A stretch of 64,000 bases of DNA. Source: Microbacterium jejuense (GTDB lineage: Bacteria > Actinomycetota > Actinomycetes > Actinomycetales > Microbacteriaceae). Shown here piece by piece: positions 24,087 to 33,098 of the stretch. The stretch is taken from the NCBI RefSeq assembly GCF_019511665.1, contig NZ_JAEUAW010000002.1:1-64000 (forward strand). The letters run 5' to 3'. Both the position numbers and the translations under genes were made by a program. The notes below the pieces were generated by a model, which was given only the letters and a program-made list of their open reading frames with translations, was not told the origin of the DNA and made no database searches. Numbering within the stretch: the first letter of the stretch is position 1; each line of letters opens with the position of its first letter.

Positions 24087-25418
24087 ATGCCCCTGTGGAC
24101 CCTCCACGGAAACGGCCGGACCGTCGAACCCGGCCGGGTCGTCAGACCCGAGGAACGGCTGAACTGGCCGGCGACCATCGCGATCGGCGCGCAGCACGTC
24201 ATCGCCATGTTCGGCGCGACGTTCCTGGTGCCGATCCTCACCGGCTTCCCGGTGTCGACGACGCTGCTGTTCTCGGGCCTCGGCACGCTGCTGTTCCTGC
24301 TGATCACGCGCAACCGCCTGCCCAGCTACCTCGGCTCGTCGTTCGCGTTCATCGCGCCCGTGACGGCGGCCACCGCGTCGCAGGGGATGGGGTCGGCTCT
24401 CGCGGGCATCGTCGCGGTCGGCGTGCTGCTGGCGGCCGTCGGATTCATCGTGCAGTTCGCGGGACTCGGCTGGATCGAGAAGCTCATGCCGCCGGTGGTC
24501 GCCGGTGCGATCGTGGCGCTGATCGGCTTCAACCTCGCGCCCGTCGCGTGGCAGAGCTATCAGCAGGCGCCGGTGACGGCCACCATCACCCTCGTCGCGG
24601 TGATCCTGTGCAGCGTGCTGTTCCGCGGGTTCCTCGGCCGCATCTCGATCTTCCTCGGCGTCATCGTCGGCTACATCGCCGCGCTCATCGCCGGCGAGGT
24701 GAAGTTCGACGCCGTCAACGAGCTCGTCGCCGACGGGCAGTGGATCGGCCTGCCGACGTTCGCGTTCCCGACGTTCGGCAACCCCGGCACCTGGAGCGTC
24801 ATCGCGATGTTCCTGCCCGTCGTGCTGGTGCTGATCGCCGAGAACGTCGGCCACGTGCGCGGCGTCGCGACCATGACCGATGCCTCGGTCAACAGGTACA
24901 CCGGCCGCGCGCTCATCGCCGACGGCGCGGCGACCGTGCTCGCCGGAACCTTCGGCGGTTCGGGCACCACCACGTACGGCGAGAACATCGGCGTCATGGC
25001 CGCCACCCGCGTGTACTCGACCGCCGCGTACTGGGTGGCGGGCGTCTTCGCGATCCTGCTGTCGCTGTCGCCGGTCGTCGGCGCGGTGTTCAACTCGATC
25101 CCCGCGGGTGTGCTCGGCGGCGTGACCACCGCCCTGTACGGACTCATCGGCATCATCGGCATCAAGATCTGGGTCGACAACCGCGTGGACTTCTCGCGCC
25201 CGGTGAACCAGTACACCGCGGCCGTCTCGCTCGTGATCGCGATCGCCGGCTTCACCATGGTGTGGGGCGACTTCCAGCTCGGCGCCATCGTGATCGGCGC
25301 CGCCGCAGCGCTACTGATCTACCACCTCGGCAACCTCATCGCCCGCTGGCGCAAGACCGGCGCCGACGACGGCGGCCCGATCCCTGCCGTGGGCCAGCTC
25401 GGCGGCGACCTGCAGTAG
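24087..25418 (+). CDS. Uracil/xanthine permease, NCS2 family (UraA-like)
   Basis: 443-residue nucleobase:proton symporter. It begins with RPEERLNWPATIAIGAQHVIAMFGATFLVPIL, has the paired half-helix regions of the UraA fold, and the signature GTFGGSGTTTYGENIGVMAATRV with the substrate-binding Glu in VLIAENVGHVRGV. Most like UraA/RutG uracil permeases; other pyrimidines are possible. A GAAGGAG lies nine bases before the ATG. It salvages bases, in keeping with the nearby purine genes and apt. Confidence 0.9.
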   Translation: MPLWTLHGNGRTVEPGRVVRPEERLNWPATIAIGAQHVIAMFGATFLVPILTGFPVSTTLLFSGLGTLLFLLITRNRLPSYLGSSFAFIAPVTAATASQGMGSALAGIVAVGVLLAAVGFIVQFAGLGWIEKLMPPVVAGAIVALIGFNLAPVAWQSYQQAPVTATITLVAVILCSVLFRGFLGRISIFLGVIVGYIAALIAGEVKFDAVNELVADGQWIGLPTFAFPTFGNPGTWSVIAMFLPVVLVLIAENVGHVRGVATMTDASVNRYTGRALIADGAATVLAGTFGGSGTTTYGENIGVMAATRVYSTAAYWVAGVFAILLSLSPVVGAVFNSIPAGVLGGVTTALYGLIGIIGIKIWVDNRVDFSRPVNQYTAAVSLVIAIAGFTMVWGDFQLGAIVIGAAAALLIYHLGNLIARWRKTGADDGGPIPAVGQLGGDLQ

Positions 25419-25432
25419 TCGTCCCCCTGGCC

Positions 25433-25516
25433 CGTCGAGCACGCACGTCCTCGCCGAAGTCGCACGTCATCCACGCGGACGGCGTGCGTGCTCGGCGAGG
25501 ACGTGCGTCGTCGACG
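25433..25516. repeat. Long imperfect palindrome P5 (family A, copy 2)
   Basis: An ~84-base palindrome with the family-A frame: CGTCGAGCACGC...GCACGTCAT on the left and GTGCGTGCTCGGCGAG...GTCGACG on the right. It lies between uraA and the VOC gene, both on the + strand. Confidence 0.8.
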
Positions 25517-25604
25517 AGAGCGCCGGGCGCGGAGGCGAACGAGGGCTGCGGCCACCCCGGCTTCGGGGCCGGCTTCGGGGGACGGCATCCGCTGTTCTTC
25601 TCCC

Positions 25605-25675
25605 GGGTTTGGGGCGCGTTTTCTCCGTTGGGGCGCAGTTCTTGCGCCCCAACGGGGGATCTGCGCCCCAAACCC
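25605..25675. repeat. Long imperfect palindrome P6 (33-base arms)
   Basis: Arms 25605-25637 and 25643-25675 carry GGGTTTGGGGCGC and CCGTTGGGGCGCA on one side and their complements on the other. Only a block of about 6 bases in the middle fails to pair, and the loop is 5 bases. It stands 88 bases after P5 in the same gap. Confidence 0.88.
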
Positions 25676-25701
25676 TGAGCGGGTAGGGGAATGGACGAGG
25701 G

Positions 25702-26601
25702 ATGCCGGAGGTTCCTATTCGTGTGAATGCACAGGCCGACCGACTCGCCCCCGACACCGCGATGGGCGCCGTGACGCTGCTCGTCGGCGACCTCGACGCG
25801 ATGACCGCGTTCTACCGCGACGTCATCACGCTGCCGGTGCTGTCGGCCGACGGCGACCGGGTCGTGCTCGGGCGCTCCGGCCGGGCGATCGTCGTGCTGC
25901 AGCACGAGCCGGCGCTGCGGCATGCCGCGCCGGGCGCGGCGGGGCTGTTCCACACGGCGATCCTGTTCGAGACGCAGGAGGCCCTCGCCGCCGCGCTCTA
26001 CAGCGTCGCGACGCGGGCGCCGCACACCTTCACGGGCTCGGCCGACCACCTCGTGAGCCAGGCCTTCTACCTCACCGACCCCGAGGGCAACGGCGTCGAG
26101 CTGTACTGGGACCGCACGCGCTCCGAGTGGTCGTGGACGCACGGCACCATCGAGATGGCGACGCTGTACCTCGACCCCAACGCGTTCCTGCGCGAGCACC
26201 TGACCGAGAGCGCCGCGAGCGGCGGGACCACGCAGGATGCGGCATCCGTCGGTCACGTGCACCTCTCAGTGGGCGACGTCGAGACGGCGCGCGCGTTCTA
26301 CGTCGATGCGCTCGGCTTCGACCAGACCGCTGCCATGGGCGACCAGGCGCTGTTCGTCAGCGCGGGCGGCTACCACCACCACATGGCGATGAACGTGTGG
26401 AACTCCCGCGGCGCCGGCCCCCGCATGCCCGCGCTCGGACTCGGCCGCGTCGATCTCGACCTTCCCGATGCCGATGCGCTCGGCGAGCTGTCGGAACGGC
26501 TGCGCCACCACGGCTTCGAGGTGCGCGACGACGGGCGCACGGTGTCGTTCGACGACCCCTGGCGCAACCTGCTGCACGCGACGGTGCCCGGCCGCGGCTG
26601 A
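25702..26601 (+). CDS. VOC-family protein (glyoxalase/extradiol-dioxygenase fold, CatE-like)
   Basis: 299 residues made of two VOC modules: an N-terminal one (GAVTLLVGDLDAMTAFYRD ... FYLTDPEGNGVELYWDR) and a C-terminal one (VGHVHLSVGDVETARAFYVD ... YHHHMAMNVW). The His and Glu positions of a 2His-1Glu metal site are present (first VOC His replaced by non-His; HVHLSV and HMAMN in the second). It resembles B. subtilis CatE, a catechol 2,3-dioxygenase, but the substrate is unproven. ATG at 25702 has only a close GAGG; a GTG at 25723 with GGAGG 11 bases upstream is an alternative. Confidence 0.82.
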   Translation: MPEVPIRVNAQADRLAPDTAMGAVTLLVGDLDAMTAFYRDVITLPVLSADGDRVVLGRSGRAIVVLQHEPALRHAAPGAAGLFHTAILFETQEALAAALYSVATRAPHTFTGSADHLVSQAFYLTDPEGNGVELYWDRTRSEWSWTHGTIEMATLYLDPNAFLREHLTESAASGGTTQDAASVGHVHLSVGDVETARAFYVDALGFDQTAAMGDQALFVSAGGYHHHMAMNVWNSRGAGPRMPALGLGRVDLDLPDADALGELSERLRHHGFEVRDDGRTVSFDDPWRNLLHATVPGRG

Positions 26602-26639
26602 GCTCGGTCGGCTCGCTGGACGGGCCTCCCTGCACCACT

Positions 26640-26722
26640 TGTCGGGAACGCGGTTTCTCGCCGAGAGACCACGTCATCGACGCGAATAAAGTGCGTTCTC
26701 GGCGAGAAACCGCGGTCTCGAC
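26640..26722. repeat. Long imperfect palindrome P7 (family A, copy 3)
   Basis: Left: TGTCGGGAACGCGGTTTCTC, then GCCGAGAGACCACGTCAT; right: GTGCGTTCTCGGCGAGAAAC, then CGCGGTCTCGAC. The right arm is almost identical in sequence to that of P2 at 14517, although the two lie 12 kb apart. Confidence 0.85.
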
Positions 26723-26785
26723 GGCGTGGTACGCACGTGGCCACGACCTCCGGCACCGGGTGGAGTCCTCGAGGGCGTCTCGCCG

Positions 26786-26826
26786 CGTTTCGTCTTCGCT
26801 CGTTCCTCGCTCCGCTCAACGACCGG
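26786..26826. repeat. REP-like repeat copy
   Basis: CGTTTCGTCTTCGCTCGTTC followed by CTCGCTCCGCTCAACGACCGG, the inverted orientation of the family. Confidence 0.75.
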
Positions 26827-26838
26827 GGACCGGCCGCC

Positions 26839-26985
26839 TCAGCGCCGGATGATGCGGCGCTCGATCGCGGCGGCCACGGCGCTGGCGCGCATGCGGACGC
26901 CCTCGAGCGAGTTCGGTCCTGGCGCACGCACCCCGCCGTAGCAGGTAACCACGAATCCGCTCTGACCGCGGGCGGCGGCATCCAC
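26839..26985 (-). pseudogene. Possible gene remnant or small ORF, 48 residues
   Basis: A short frame starting GTG (26985), three bases after the LacI stop, and ending at 26839. The product (FVVTCYGGVRAPGPNSLEGV then RMRASAVAAAIERRII) has strongly GC-biased third positions and looks like real protein, more like the C-terminal end of a larger enzyme than a free peptide. No intact gene surrounds it; REP-like DNA abuts its 3' end. I do not recognise the family. Confidence 0.3.
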
Positions 26986-26988
26986 TGT

Positions 26989-28002
26989 TCAGACGGAGTC
27001 GCGGATGACGAGCTCGGTCTCGAGGATCGTGACGTGGCGCGGGTGGCGGCCGGCGAGGATGTCGAGCAGCACGGTGGCCATGCGCTCCCCCTGCGCGAAC
27101 GACGGCTGGCGCACCGTCGTCAGCTGCGGGATCACCGACGTCGCCACGGGCGAGTCGTCGAAGCCGACGAGGGCGACGTCCTCGGGGACGCGCAGCCCTG
27201 CCGCCGTCAGCGTGGTCAGCACGCCGCGGGCCATCAGGTCGCTCGCGACGAACACGGCGTCGGGGCGAGCACCCGACTCGAGCAGGCGGCGCATGGCCGC
27301 CGCGCCGCCATCGGCGGTGAAGTTGCCGTCCTCGATGCCGACCTCGTCGAGCCCGTAGGCCTTGAGCGCGTCGCGGTAACCGCGCAGGCGGTCGACGCCC
27401 GCGGGCATGTCGCGGGGTCCGGTGATGGTCGCGATGCGGGTGCGGCCGTTCTCGATGAGGTAGACCGTCGCGTCGTACGCGCCGCGGGCGTTGTCGACGT
27501 CGACGTAGTAGTCGCGCTCGCGCTCACGCACCGGGCGGCCGCCGTAGACGACCGGCACGGCGCTCGCGATCCGGTCGATGAACGTGTCGCTCGTGTGGTG
27601 CGACACGACGATCGCGCCGTCCACGGCACCCGACCTCACGTACGACGTGGTCTTGTCGCCCGGATCGTCGCTCGCGATGAACAGGTTCAGCACGTAGTCC
27701 GAGCGGCTCAGCCGCGAGTTGATGCCCGACACGATCGCCGCGAAGAACGGGTCGCCGAAGAACCGCGTGGTGTCTTCGGGCACGATGAGCGCGACCGCGT
27801 GGGTCTTCTGGCTCGCGAGCGACCGCGCCGCCCGGTTGGGGACGTAGTTGAGCTCGGCGATCGCCTTCGTGACCGACTCCAGCGCTTCAGGGCTGACCGC
27901 GGTGGACCCGTTGACCACGCGCGACACCGTCGACCGCGAGACACCCGCCGCGGCGGCGACCTCTTCGATCGTCACCGTCTGCCGCGTGACATCCGAGCTC
28001 AT
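26989..28002 (-). CDS. cebR: LacI-family repressor of cello-oligosaccharide use (CebR-like)
   Basis: 337 residues: a LacI headpiece (VTIEEVAAAAGVSRSTVSRV; hinge NYVPNRAARSLAS) and a periplasmic-binding-type effector domain (DPFFAAIVSGINSRL; GAIVVSHHTSDTFIDRI; DVALVGFDDSPVATSVIPQL). It closes a gene set in the order cebE-cebF-cebG-bglC-cebR, the order known in Streptomyces, and the cebE promoter carries TGGGAGCGCTCCCA-type sites, which CebR binds. Cellobiose or cellotriose should release it. A GGGAGGTG lies before the ATG. Confidence 0.8.
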   Translation of the reverse strand: MSSDVTRQTVTIEEVAAAAGVSRSTVSRVVNGSTAVSPEALESVTKAIAELNYVPNRAARSLASQKTHAVALIVPEDTTRFFGDPFFAAIVSGINSRLSRSDYVLNLFIASDDPGDKTTSYVRSGAVDGAIVVSHHTSDTFIDRIASAVPVVYGGRPVRERERDYYVDVDNARGAYDATVYLIENGRTRIATITGPRDMPAGVDRLRGYRDALKAYGLDEVGIEDGNFTADGGAAAMRRLLESGARPDAVFVASDLMARGVLTTLTAAGLRVPEDVALVGFDDSPVATSVIPQLTTVRQPSFAQGERMATVLLDILAGRHPRHVTILETELVIRDSV

Positions 28003-28052
28003 CGCTGCACCTCCCTGCCCGACACCACGTCCGAATCTACGACCCGAAGCGG

Positions 28053-29528
28053 CTATGCCGACGCCGCGGCGCCGACACCGGCCACATCGAGCGCGCGAGC
28101 GGCGATGATGCGGCGGTACTCGAGCGCGCTGTCCTTCGGCGTGCGCTCCTGCGTGTCGTAATCGACCCGCACGATGCCGAACCGCTTCTCATACCCCCAC
28201 GCCCACTCGAAGTTGTCGAGCAGCGACCAGTAGAAGTAGCCGCGCACGTCGACGCCGGCGTCGGCGGCATCCAGGATCGCACCCAGGTGACCGCGCAGGA
28301 ACTCGACGCGGTCGACGTCGTGCACGCGCTTCTCGCCGTCCTCCACGACCAGCTCGTCGTCGTAGGCTGCGCCGTTCTCGGTGACGTAGAGCACCGTGCC
28401 CGCGGGCTGGGCGTACTCGTCCCACACCCGCTGCAGCAGCTCGGTCAGCCCCTCGGGCTGCACCTCCCACTGCATAGGCGTGCGCGGAAGGCCCCGCTCG
28501 TGCCAGAAGATGCCCTCGTGCGACGGGAACGGCGAGCGGCCCGGGCGGTCGGTCGGCGCGTCGCCGCCGATCGGCGGGTTCTCGGGCTGATGACCGCCGA
28601 CGTACTCGCCGTGGTAGTAGTTCACGCCGAGCGTGTCGATGTGCGTCGAGATGACCTCGAGGTCGCCCGGGCGCACCGCGGACTCCCACGCGGCCACGGC
28701 TGCGGCATCCACTTCGCGGATGTCTTCGACGATGTCGGCCGGGTACTGCCCGCGGAAGATCGGGTCGAGGAACCAGCGGTTGAACTGGCCGTCGATGCGA
28801 CGCGCCGCGTCGGCGTCGGCGGGATCGTCGGCGTCGACCGGCTCGGCGACCGTCAGGTTCAGGGTGATGCCGAGGTTGAGCGACGCGTCGCGGGCACGCA
28901 GCTCGCGGACGACCTGGCCGTGCCCGAGCATCAGGTGGTGCGCGGCGAGCACACCCTCCTCGACGCTGTAGTGGCCCGGCGCATGCAGGCCCGCCGTGTA
29001 GCTCAGGAACGACGAGCACCACGGCTCGTTGAGCGTCGTCCACACGTTCACGCGGTCACCCAGGGCGTCGTGCATCGTGAGGGCGTACTCGGTGAACTTC
29101 TCGGCGGTGTCGCGGTTGGCCCAGCCGCCCTGCTCCTGCAGGGCCTGCGGCAGGTCCCAGTGGTACAGCGTCAGCCACGGCAGGATGTCGGCGCCCAGCA
29201 GCTCGTCGACCAGACGCTTGTAGAAGTCCACGCCCTTCGCGTTGACCGCGCCGCCGTCGGGGCGCACGCGCGACCACGACGTCGAGAAGCGGTAGGTCTG
29301 CAGCCCGAGGTCCTTCATCAGCGCGACGTCGTCGCGGTAGCGGTGGTAGTGGTCGCAGGCCACGTCGCCGTTGTCGGCGTTGATGACAGCACCGGGCACG
29401 CGGCAGAACGCGTCCCAGATGGAGTCGCGGCGGCCGTCCTCGTGGGCGGCGCCCTCGATCTGGAAGGCGGCGGTCGCCGCGCCGAACAGGAAGTCCGACG
29501 GGAAGGCGCGCGGGATCGCGGTCGTCAT
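28053..29528 (-). CDS. bglC: GH1 beta-glucosidase (BglC-like)
   Basis: 491 residues, a full-length family-1 glycosidase without a signal peptide, so it splits imported cello-oligosaccharides inside the cell. Start FPSDFLFGAATAAFQIEGA; acid/base Glu168 in WTTLNEPW; nucleophile Glu in LYVTENGAAYDDE; C-terminal YFYWSLLDNFEWAWGYEKRFG. It lies 68 bases downstream of the last transport gene and upstream of cebR on the same strand, as in the Streptomyces ceb locus. Confidence 0.92.
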   Translation of the reverse strand: MTTAIPRAFPSDFLFGAATAAFQIEGAAHEDGRRDSIWDAFCRVPGAVINADNGDVACDHYHRYRDDVALMKDLGLQTYRFSTSWSRVRPDGGAVNAKGVDFYKRLVDELLGADILPWLTLYHWDLPQALQEQGGWANRDTAEKFTEYALTMHDALGDRVNVWTTLNEPWCSSFLSYTAGLHAPGHYSVEEGVLAAHHLMLGHGQVVRELRARDASLNLGITLNLTVAEPVDADDPADADAARRIDGQFNRWFLDPIFRGQYPADIVEDIREVDAAAVAAWESAVRPGDLEVISTHIDTLGVNYYHGEYVGGHQPENPPIGGDAPTDRPGRSPFPSHEGIFWHERGLPRTPMQWEVQPEGLTELLQRVWDEYAQPAGTVLYVTENGAAYDDELVVEDGEKRVHDVDRVEFLRGHLGAILDAADAGVDVRGYFYWSLLDNFEWAWGYEKRFGIVRVDYDTQERTPKDSALEYRRIIAARALDVAGVGAAASA

Positions 29529-29596
29529 GAGGGAGAGTCCTCTCTCGAAGAAGAGTCTGAATTCAGGATGCCGGGGGCCGGGGCTGGGCGGTAGCC

Positions 29597-30511
29597 CTAG
29601 CCCTTGACCGCGCCGGCCATGATGCCGCTGACCAGCTGCTTGCCCGTGAAGACGAACAGGATCAGGAGCGGGATGGTCGCGAGCAGCACGCCGGCGAGCA
29701 CGATCGAGTAGTCGACGAAGTAGTTCGACTGCAGCAGCTGCAGCGCGACCGGGAGCGTCGGGTTCTGGGGGTCGAGCACGATGAACGGCCAGAAGAAGTT
29801 GTTCCACGCCGTGACGAACGTGAACAGGCCGAGCATCGCCGCCGCGGGCCGCGCGGCCGGCAGGCCGACGGTCATGAAGGTGCGGAACGAGTTCGCGCCG
29901 TCGACGCGGGCCGCCTCGATGAGCTCGTCGGGCACCGTCTGGCGCAGGTACTGCGTCATCCAGAACACGCCGAACGCGGTGACCAGCGCGGGCACGATGA
30001 TCGCGCCGATCTGACCGGTCCAGCCGAGGTCGGCGAACAGGATGTACAGCGGCACGACGCCGAGCTGCGTGGGCACGGCCATCGTGGCGATCACGAAGAT
30101 CAGCAGGATGCTGCCGCCCTTGAAGCGCAGCTTCGCGAAGGCCCAGCCGGCGAGCGTCGAGAAGAAGACGACCGAGAGGGCGATCACCGTCGAGCTCCAG
30201 ATGGAGTTCCACAGCGCCGTCCAGAAGTTGACGGCCTCGTCGTTGATGACGGCGGCGGCGTTGGCGAAGAAGTTGCCGCCCGGGATCCACGACATGTTGG
30301 GGTCGCGGATCGTCGACGAGTCGCCCGAGCCGATCAGGAGCGACCAGTAGTACGGCAGCAGCGAAGCGAGCAGCACGAAGCTGAGGGCCGTGTAGACGAA
30401 CCAGCCCGGCCGATCGCCCGCTCCGCCCCGGCGGCGACGGTGGCGGCGGTTCTCTTCGGGGGCGACCTCGGTGTCGTCGAGGTGCAGGGGCATTGCGGTC
30501 GTGGCGCTCAT
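29597..30511 (-). CDS. cebG: Sugar ABC transporter permease, MalG type (CebG-like)
   Basis: 304 residues with six membrane helices and the ABC-permease EAA loop EAARVDGANSFRTFMTVGLP, which docks on the ATPase. A ~30-residue basic N-terminus (EENRRHRRRRGG) precedes helix 1. Its ATG overlaps the cebF stop by four bases (30508-30511). No ATPase gene is in the locus, so a shared MsiK-type ATPase elsewhere is expected, as known for Streptomyces sugar importers. Confidence 0.9.
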   Translation of the reverse strand: MSATTAMPLHLDDTEVAPEENRRHRRRRGGAGDRPGWFVYTALSFVLLASLLPYYWSLLIGSGDSSTIRDPNMSWIPGGNFFANAAAVINDEAVNFWTALWNSIWSSTVIALSVVFFSTLAGWAFAKLRFKGGSILLIFVIATMAVPTQLGVVPLYILFADLGWTGQIGAIIVPALVTAFGVFWMTQYLRQTVPDELIEAARVDGANSFRTFMTVGLPAARPAAAMLGLFTFVTAWNNFFWPFIVLDPQNPTLPVALQLLQSNYFVDYSIVLAGVLLATIPLLILFVFTGKQLVSGIMAGAVKG

Positions 30512-31581
30512 CGCACGGTCTCCTTCTGGGCGCTGGCGGGCGAGGCGCCGGCGTCGGCGCGGTGCGCGTCGGCGGCGACCGACGCGCGGGCGGCCCGGGC
30601 GGCGGCCCGTCGCTGCTTGCGGGTCAGCTGACCGCGGCCGCCTTCGTCGCGGATGAGGCTCTGCGACACGAACAGGTTCACGACGCCGATGGCCAGGATG
30701 ATGAGGAACAGGATCCACGCGAGCGCCGCCGCGCGGCCGAAGTTCCACTCGCCCCAGCCGATGTTGTAGAGCCACAGGCTGATGGTGAGCCACTGCGAGT
30801 TGGCGCCGCCGACGCCGAACTGGTCGTACATGCGCGGCTCGTCGAAGATCTGGAGGCCGCCGATGGTCGAGGTGATGATGACGAAGATGAGCGTCGGGCG
30901 CAGGCTCGGCACCGTGATCGAGAAGAACTGGCGGATCTTGCCGGCTCCATCGACCGTCGCGGCCTCGTAGTAGTCGCGCGGGATGGCCTGCATCGCGGCG
31001 AGGAGGATGAGGGTGTTGTAGCCGGTCCAGCGGAAGTTGACCATCGTGGCGATCGCGATGTGGCTCGCGAAGGCGTTGGAGTGCCACGGGATGTCGGGGA
31101 TGCCGATCCGGTTGAGCAGCGTGTTGATGATGCCGTACTGGTCGCCGAACATGTTGCTGAAGATCAGCGCGACGGCCACGGGCGCCATGACGTAGGGGAC
31201 GAGGACGCCCATGCGCCAGAACGTCTTGGCGCGGATGTTCTGGTCGAGCATCGCGGCGATGAAGATCGCGGCGATGAGCTGCGGGATGCTCGACAGCAGG
31301 AAGATGCTGAACGTGTTGCGCAGCGCGGTCCAGAACTTGGGGTTCGTCAGGACCCATTCGTACTGGCCCCAGCCGATGAACTCTCCCGAGTTGCGGACGA
31401 GGTCCCAGTCCATGAACGAGATCACCGCGGTGTAGGCGATCGGGAACAGGCCGACCACGATGAACAGGATGAAGAACGGCGAGATGTAGAGGTAGGGCGA
31501 GAGCTTCAGATCCCACGCTGTCATCCGATGGCCGAAGCCGATGCGCTTGGGAGATCGCGAGCTCGGGACGGTGGTGGTCAC
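30508..31581 (-). CDS. cebF: Sugar ABC transporter permease, MalF type (CebF-like)
   Basis: 357 residues, six main membrane helices, and the EAA loop EAATVDGAGKIRQFFSITVP. A GTG start at 31581 is chosen because GAGGAG lies six bases upstream; longer in-frame starts read into the intergenic hairpin region. The C-terminus is a ~55-residue basic Ala/Arg-rich tail (RKQRRAAARAARASVAADAH), unusual for MalF proteins. Coupled to cebG by a four-base overlap. Confidence 0.9.
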   Translation of the reverse strand: MTTTVPSSRSPKRIGFGHRMTAWDLKLSPYLYISPFFILFIVVGLFPIAYTAVISFMDWDLVRNSGEFIGWGQYEWVLTNPKFWTALRNTFSIFLLSSIPQLIAAIFIAAMLDQNIRAKTFWRMGVLVPYVMAPVAVALIFSNMFGDQYGIINTLLNRIGIPDIPWHSNAFASHIAIATMVNFRWTGYNTLILLAAMQAIPRDYYEAATVDGAGKIRQFFSITVPSLRPTLIFVIITSTIGGLQIFDEPRMYDQFGVGGANSQWLTISLWLYNIGWGEWNFGRAAALAWILFLIILAIGVVNLFVSQSLIRDEGGRGQLTRKQRRAAARAARASVAADAHRADAGASPASAQKETVR

Positions 31582-31700
31582 GTGGGCTCCTCGGTTCGGG
31601 TCCGGAGCGGACGGGGTGGGGCGCCGATGCACGGCGCGTGACATGGTGCGGACGAGGCGGGTCGCAATCAGAACCCGCCCCGTCCGGGTCTCAGACGGGC

Positions 31701-31736
31701 TGCCGGGGACCGCCGCTGCGGCAGCGGCCCCCGGCA
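31701..31736 (-). terminator. Intercistronic hairpin between cebE and cebF
   Basis: TGCCGGGG...GCCGCTGC pairs with GGCAGCGGC...CCCCGGCA with one small bulge, just 10 bases after the cebE stop. Such a stem could protect the cebE message and lower read-through into the permeases, giving more binding protein than permease. The role is inferred. Confidence 0.5.
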
Positions 31737-31746
31737 TCCGGGATCA

Positions 31747-33024
31747 TCAGCCGATCTTGTCGACCTCAGAGACCCACTGATCCCACGAGGTCTTGGCGTC
31801 CTGCGTTCCGTCCTCGACACGCGTCAGCGCCTGCTGCATCGCGTCGTTGATCTGGAAGTAGTACTCGCCCTTGAACGGCGCGACCGTGACCGCGTTGGCG
31901 CGATCGGTGAAGATCTGGCCCACCGGCGCGTTGTTGAAGTACTCGTTCGTCGAGCTCAGCAGCGTGTCGGACTCGAGGGCCTTGACCTGGCTCGGGAACG
32001 TGCCGGCGTTCTCGAACGCCTTGATCTGCTGCTCGGGAGCGGTCAGCCAGTCGGCGAGCTCCTGCGCCTCCTTGACGTGCGGGCCGTTGGCCGGAACGGT
32101 CAGGTACGAGCCGCCCCAGTTGCCGCCGCCGTTCGGGAACACGTTGGCGATGTTCCAGCCGGTCGTGTCGGGCGCGTTGCCGGTGATCTGGCCGAGCATC
32201 CAGCCCGGGCACAGCAGCGTCGCGAAGGCGCCGTTCGACATGCCGGCGTACCAGTCGTCCGACCACTGGCCGAGGTGTGCCGACTGCGTCGCGCTCGCGG
32301 CGAGCACCTGGTCGTAGATGTCCTTGACCTCGGGGTTCTCGGTCGCGATGATGTCACCGTTCTCGGGGTCCTCGTAGGCGGCCTCGACCTGGTTGATCAT
32401 GCCCTGGTACGTGCTGCCGGCCGAGTCGAAGAACGCCTCGCCCGTCGCGGCGGTGTACTGCTCGCCGAGGGCGAAGTACTTCGACCAGTCGCCGTCGATC
32501 GCCGCGGCGACATCAGCCGGGTCGGTGGGGAGGCCGGCGGCCTCGAAGAGGTCCTGGCGGTAGCAGACGGCCTCGGGACCGATGTCGGTGCCGTAGCCGA
32601 TGAGGTTGCCGTCGGGGTCGGTCGCGGCTTCGACCTTCCAGTCGAGCCAGCGGTCGGTCAGGTCCTCGGGCACCGGCGCGAGCAGGTCGGAGTACTTCAT
32701 GACCTCGGGCAGCCAGTCGACCTCGATGGCCTCGATGTCCGAGAGGCCCTTCTTGCCGAGCTTCTGGAAGTAGTTGGCGCGGGCGTCGTTCGACGTGGCC
32801 GCCTTGTTGTGGACGACCTTGATGTTCGGGTGCTCCTTGGTGTACTCCGCGAGGAGGTCCTTGGTGTATCCGAAGTCGTTGAAGGTGGCGACGGTCAGCG
32901 TGATCTGGTCGTCCGAGCCGCCGGCGTCGTCACCGCTGCCGCTGGCGCAGCCGGCGAGGACGATGGCCGAAGCCGAGAATGCGGCGAGTGCCACGGCGCT
33001 TCTGCGGAAGGCGCGTGCGTTCAC
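31747..33024 (-). CDS. cebE: Extracellular sugar-binding lipoprotein (CebE-like)
   Basis: 425 residues. Lipoprotein signal: basic start, hydrophobic AVALAAFSASAIV, lipobox LAGC with lipid-attachment Cys26, then a Gly/Ser/Asp linker. The rest is a family-1 solute-binding fold (TLTVATFNDFGYTKDLLAEY; EVDWLPEVMKYSDLLAPV; FATLLCPGWMLGQI). Cello-oligosaccharide is the likely ligand from gene order and operators. GTG at 33024 is preferred to GTG at 33030 because AAAGGAG is five bases upstream of the former. Confidence 0.9.
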   Translation of the reverse strand: MNARAFRRSAVALAAFSASAIVLAGCASGSGDDAGGSDDQITLTVATFNDFGYTKDLLAEYTKEHPNIKVVHNKAATSNDARANYFQKLGKKGLSDIEAIEVDWLPEVMKYSDLLAPVPEDLTDRWLDWKVEAATDPDGNLIGYGTDIGPEAVCYRQDLFEAAGLPTDPADVAAAIDGDWSKYFALGEQYTAATGEAFFDSAGSTYQGMINQVEAAYEDPENGDIIATENPEVKDIYDQVLAASATQSAHLGQWSDDWYAGMSNGAFATLLCPGWMLGQITGNAPDTTGWNIANVFPNGGGNWGGSYLTVPANGPHVKEAQELADWLTAPEQQIKAFENAGTFPSQVKALESDTLLSSTNEYFNNAPVGQIFTDRANAVTVAPFKGEYYFQINDAMQQALTRVEDGTQDAKTSWDQWVSEVDKIG

Positions 33025-33098
33025 TGTCACTCCTTTGTGTTTTCAGGGGTTGTCTGTGTTGCAGGACCGACTCGGACGGGTGCCGCGCCGGCTGTCCG

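Larger units (their letters stand above)
26602..26838. other. Gene-free gap holding P7 and a REP-like repeat
   Basis: No coding signal is seen. The gap holds palindrome P7 (26640-26722) and a REP-like copy (26786-26826), with unremarkable sequence between them. Confidence 0.6.
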
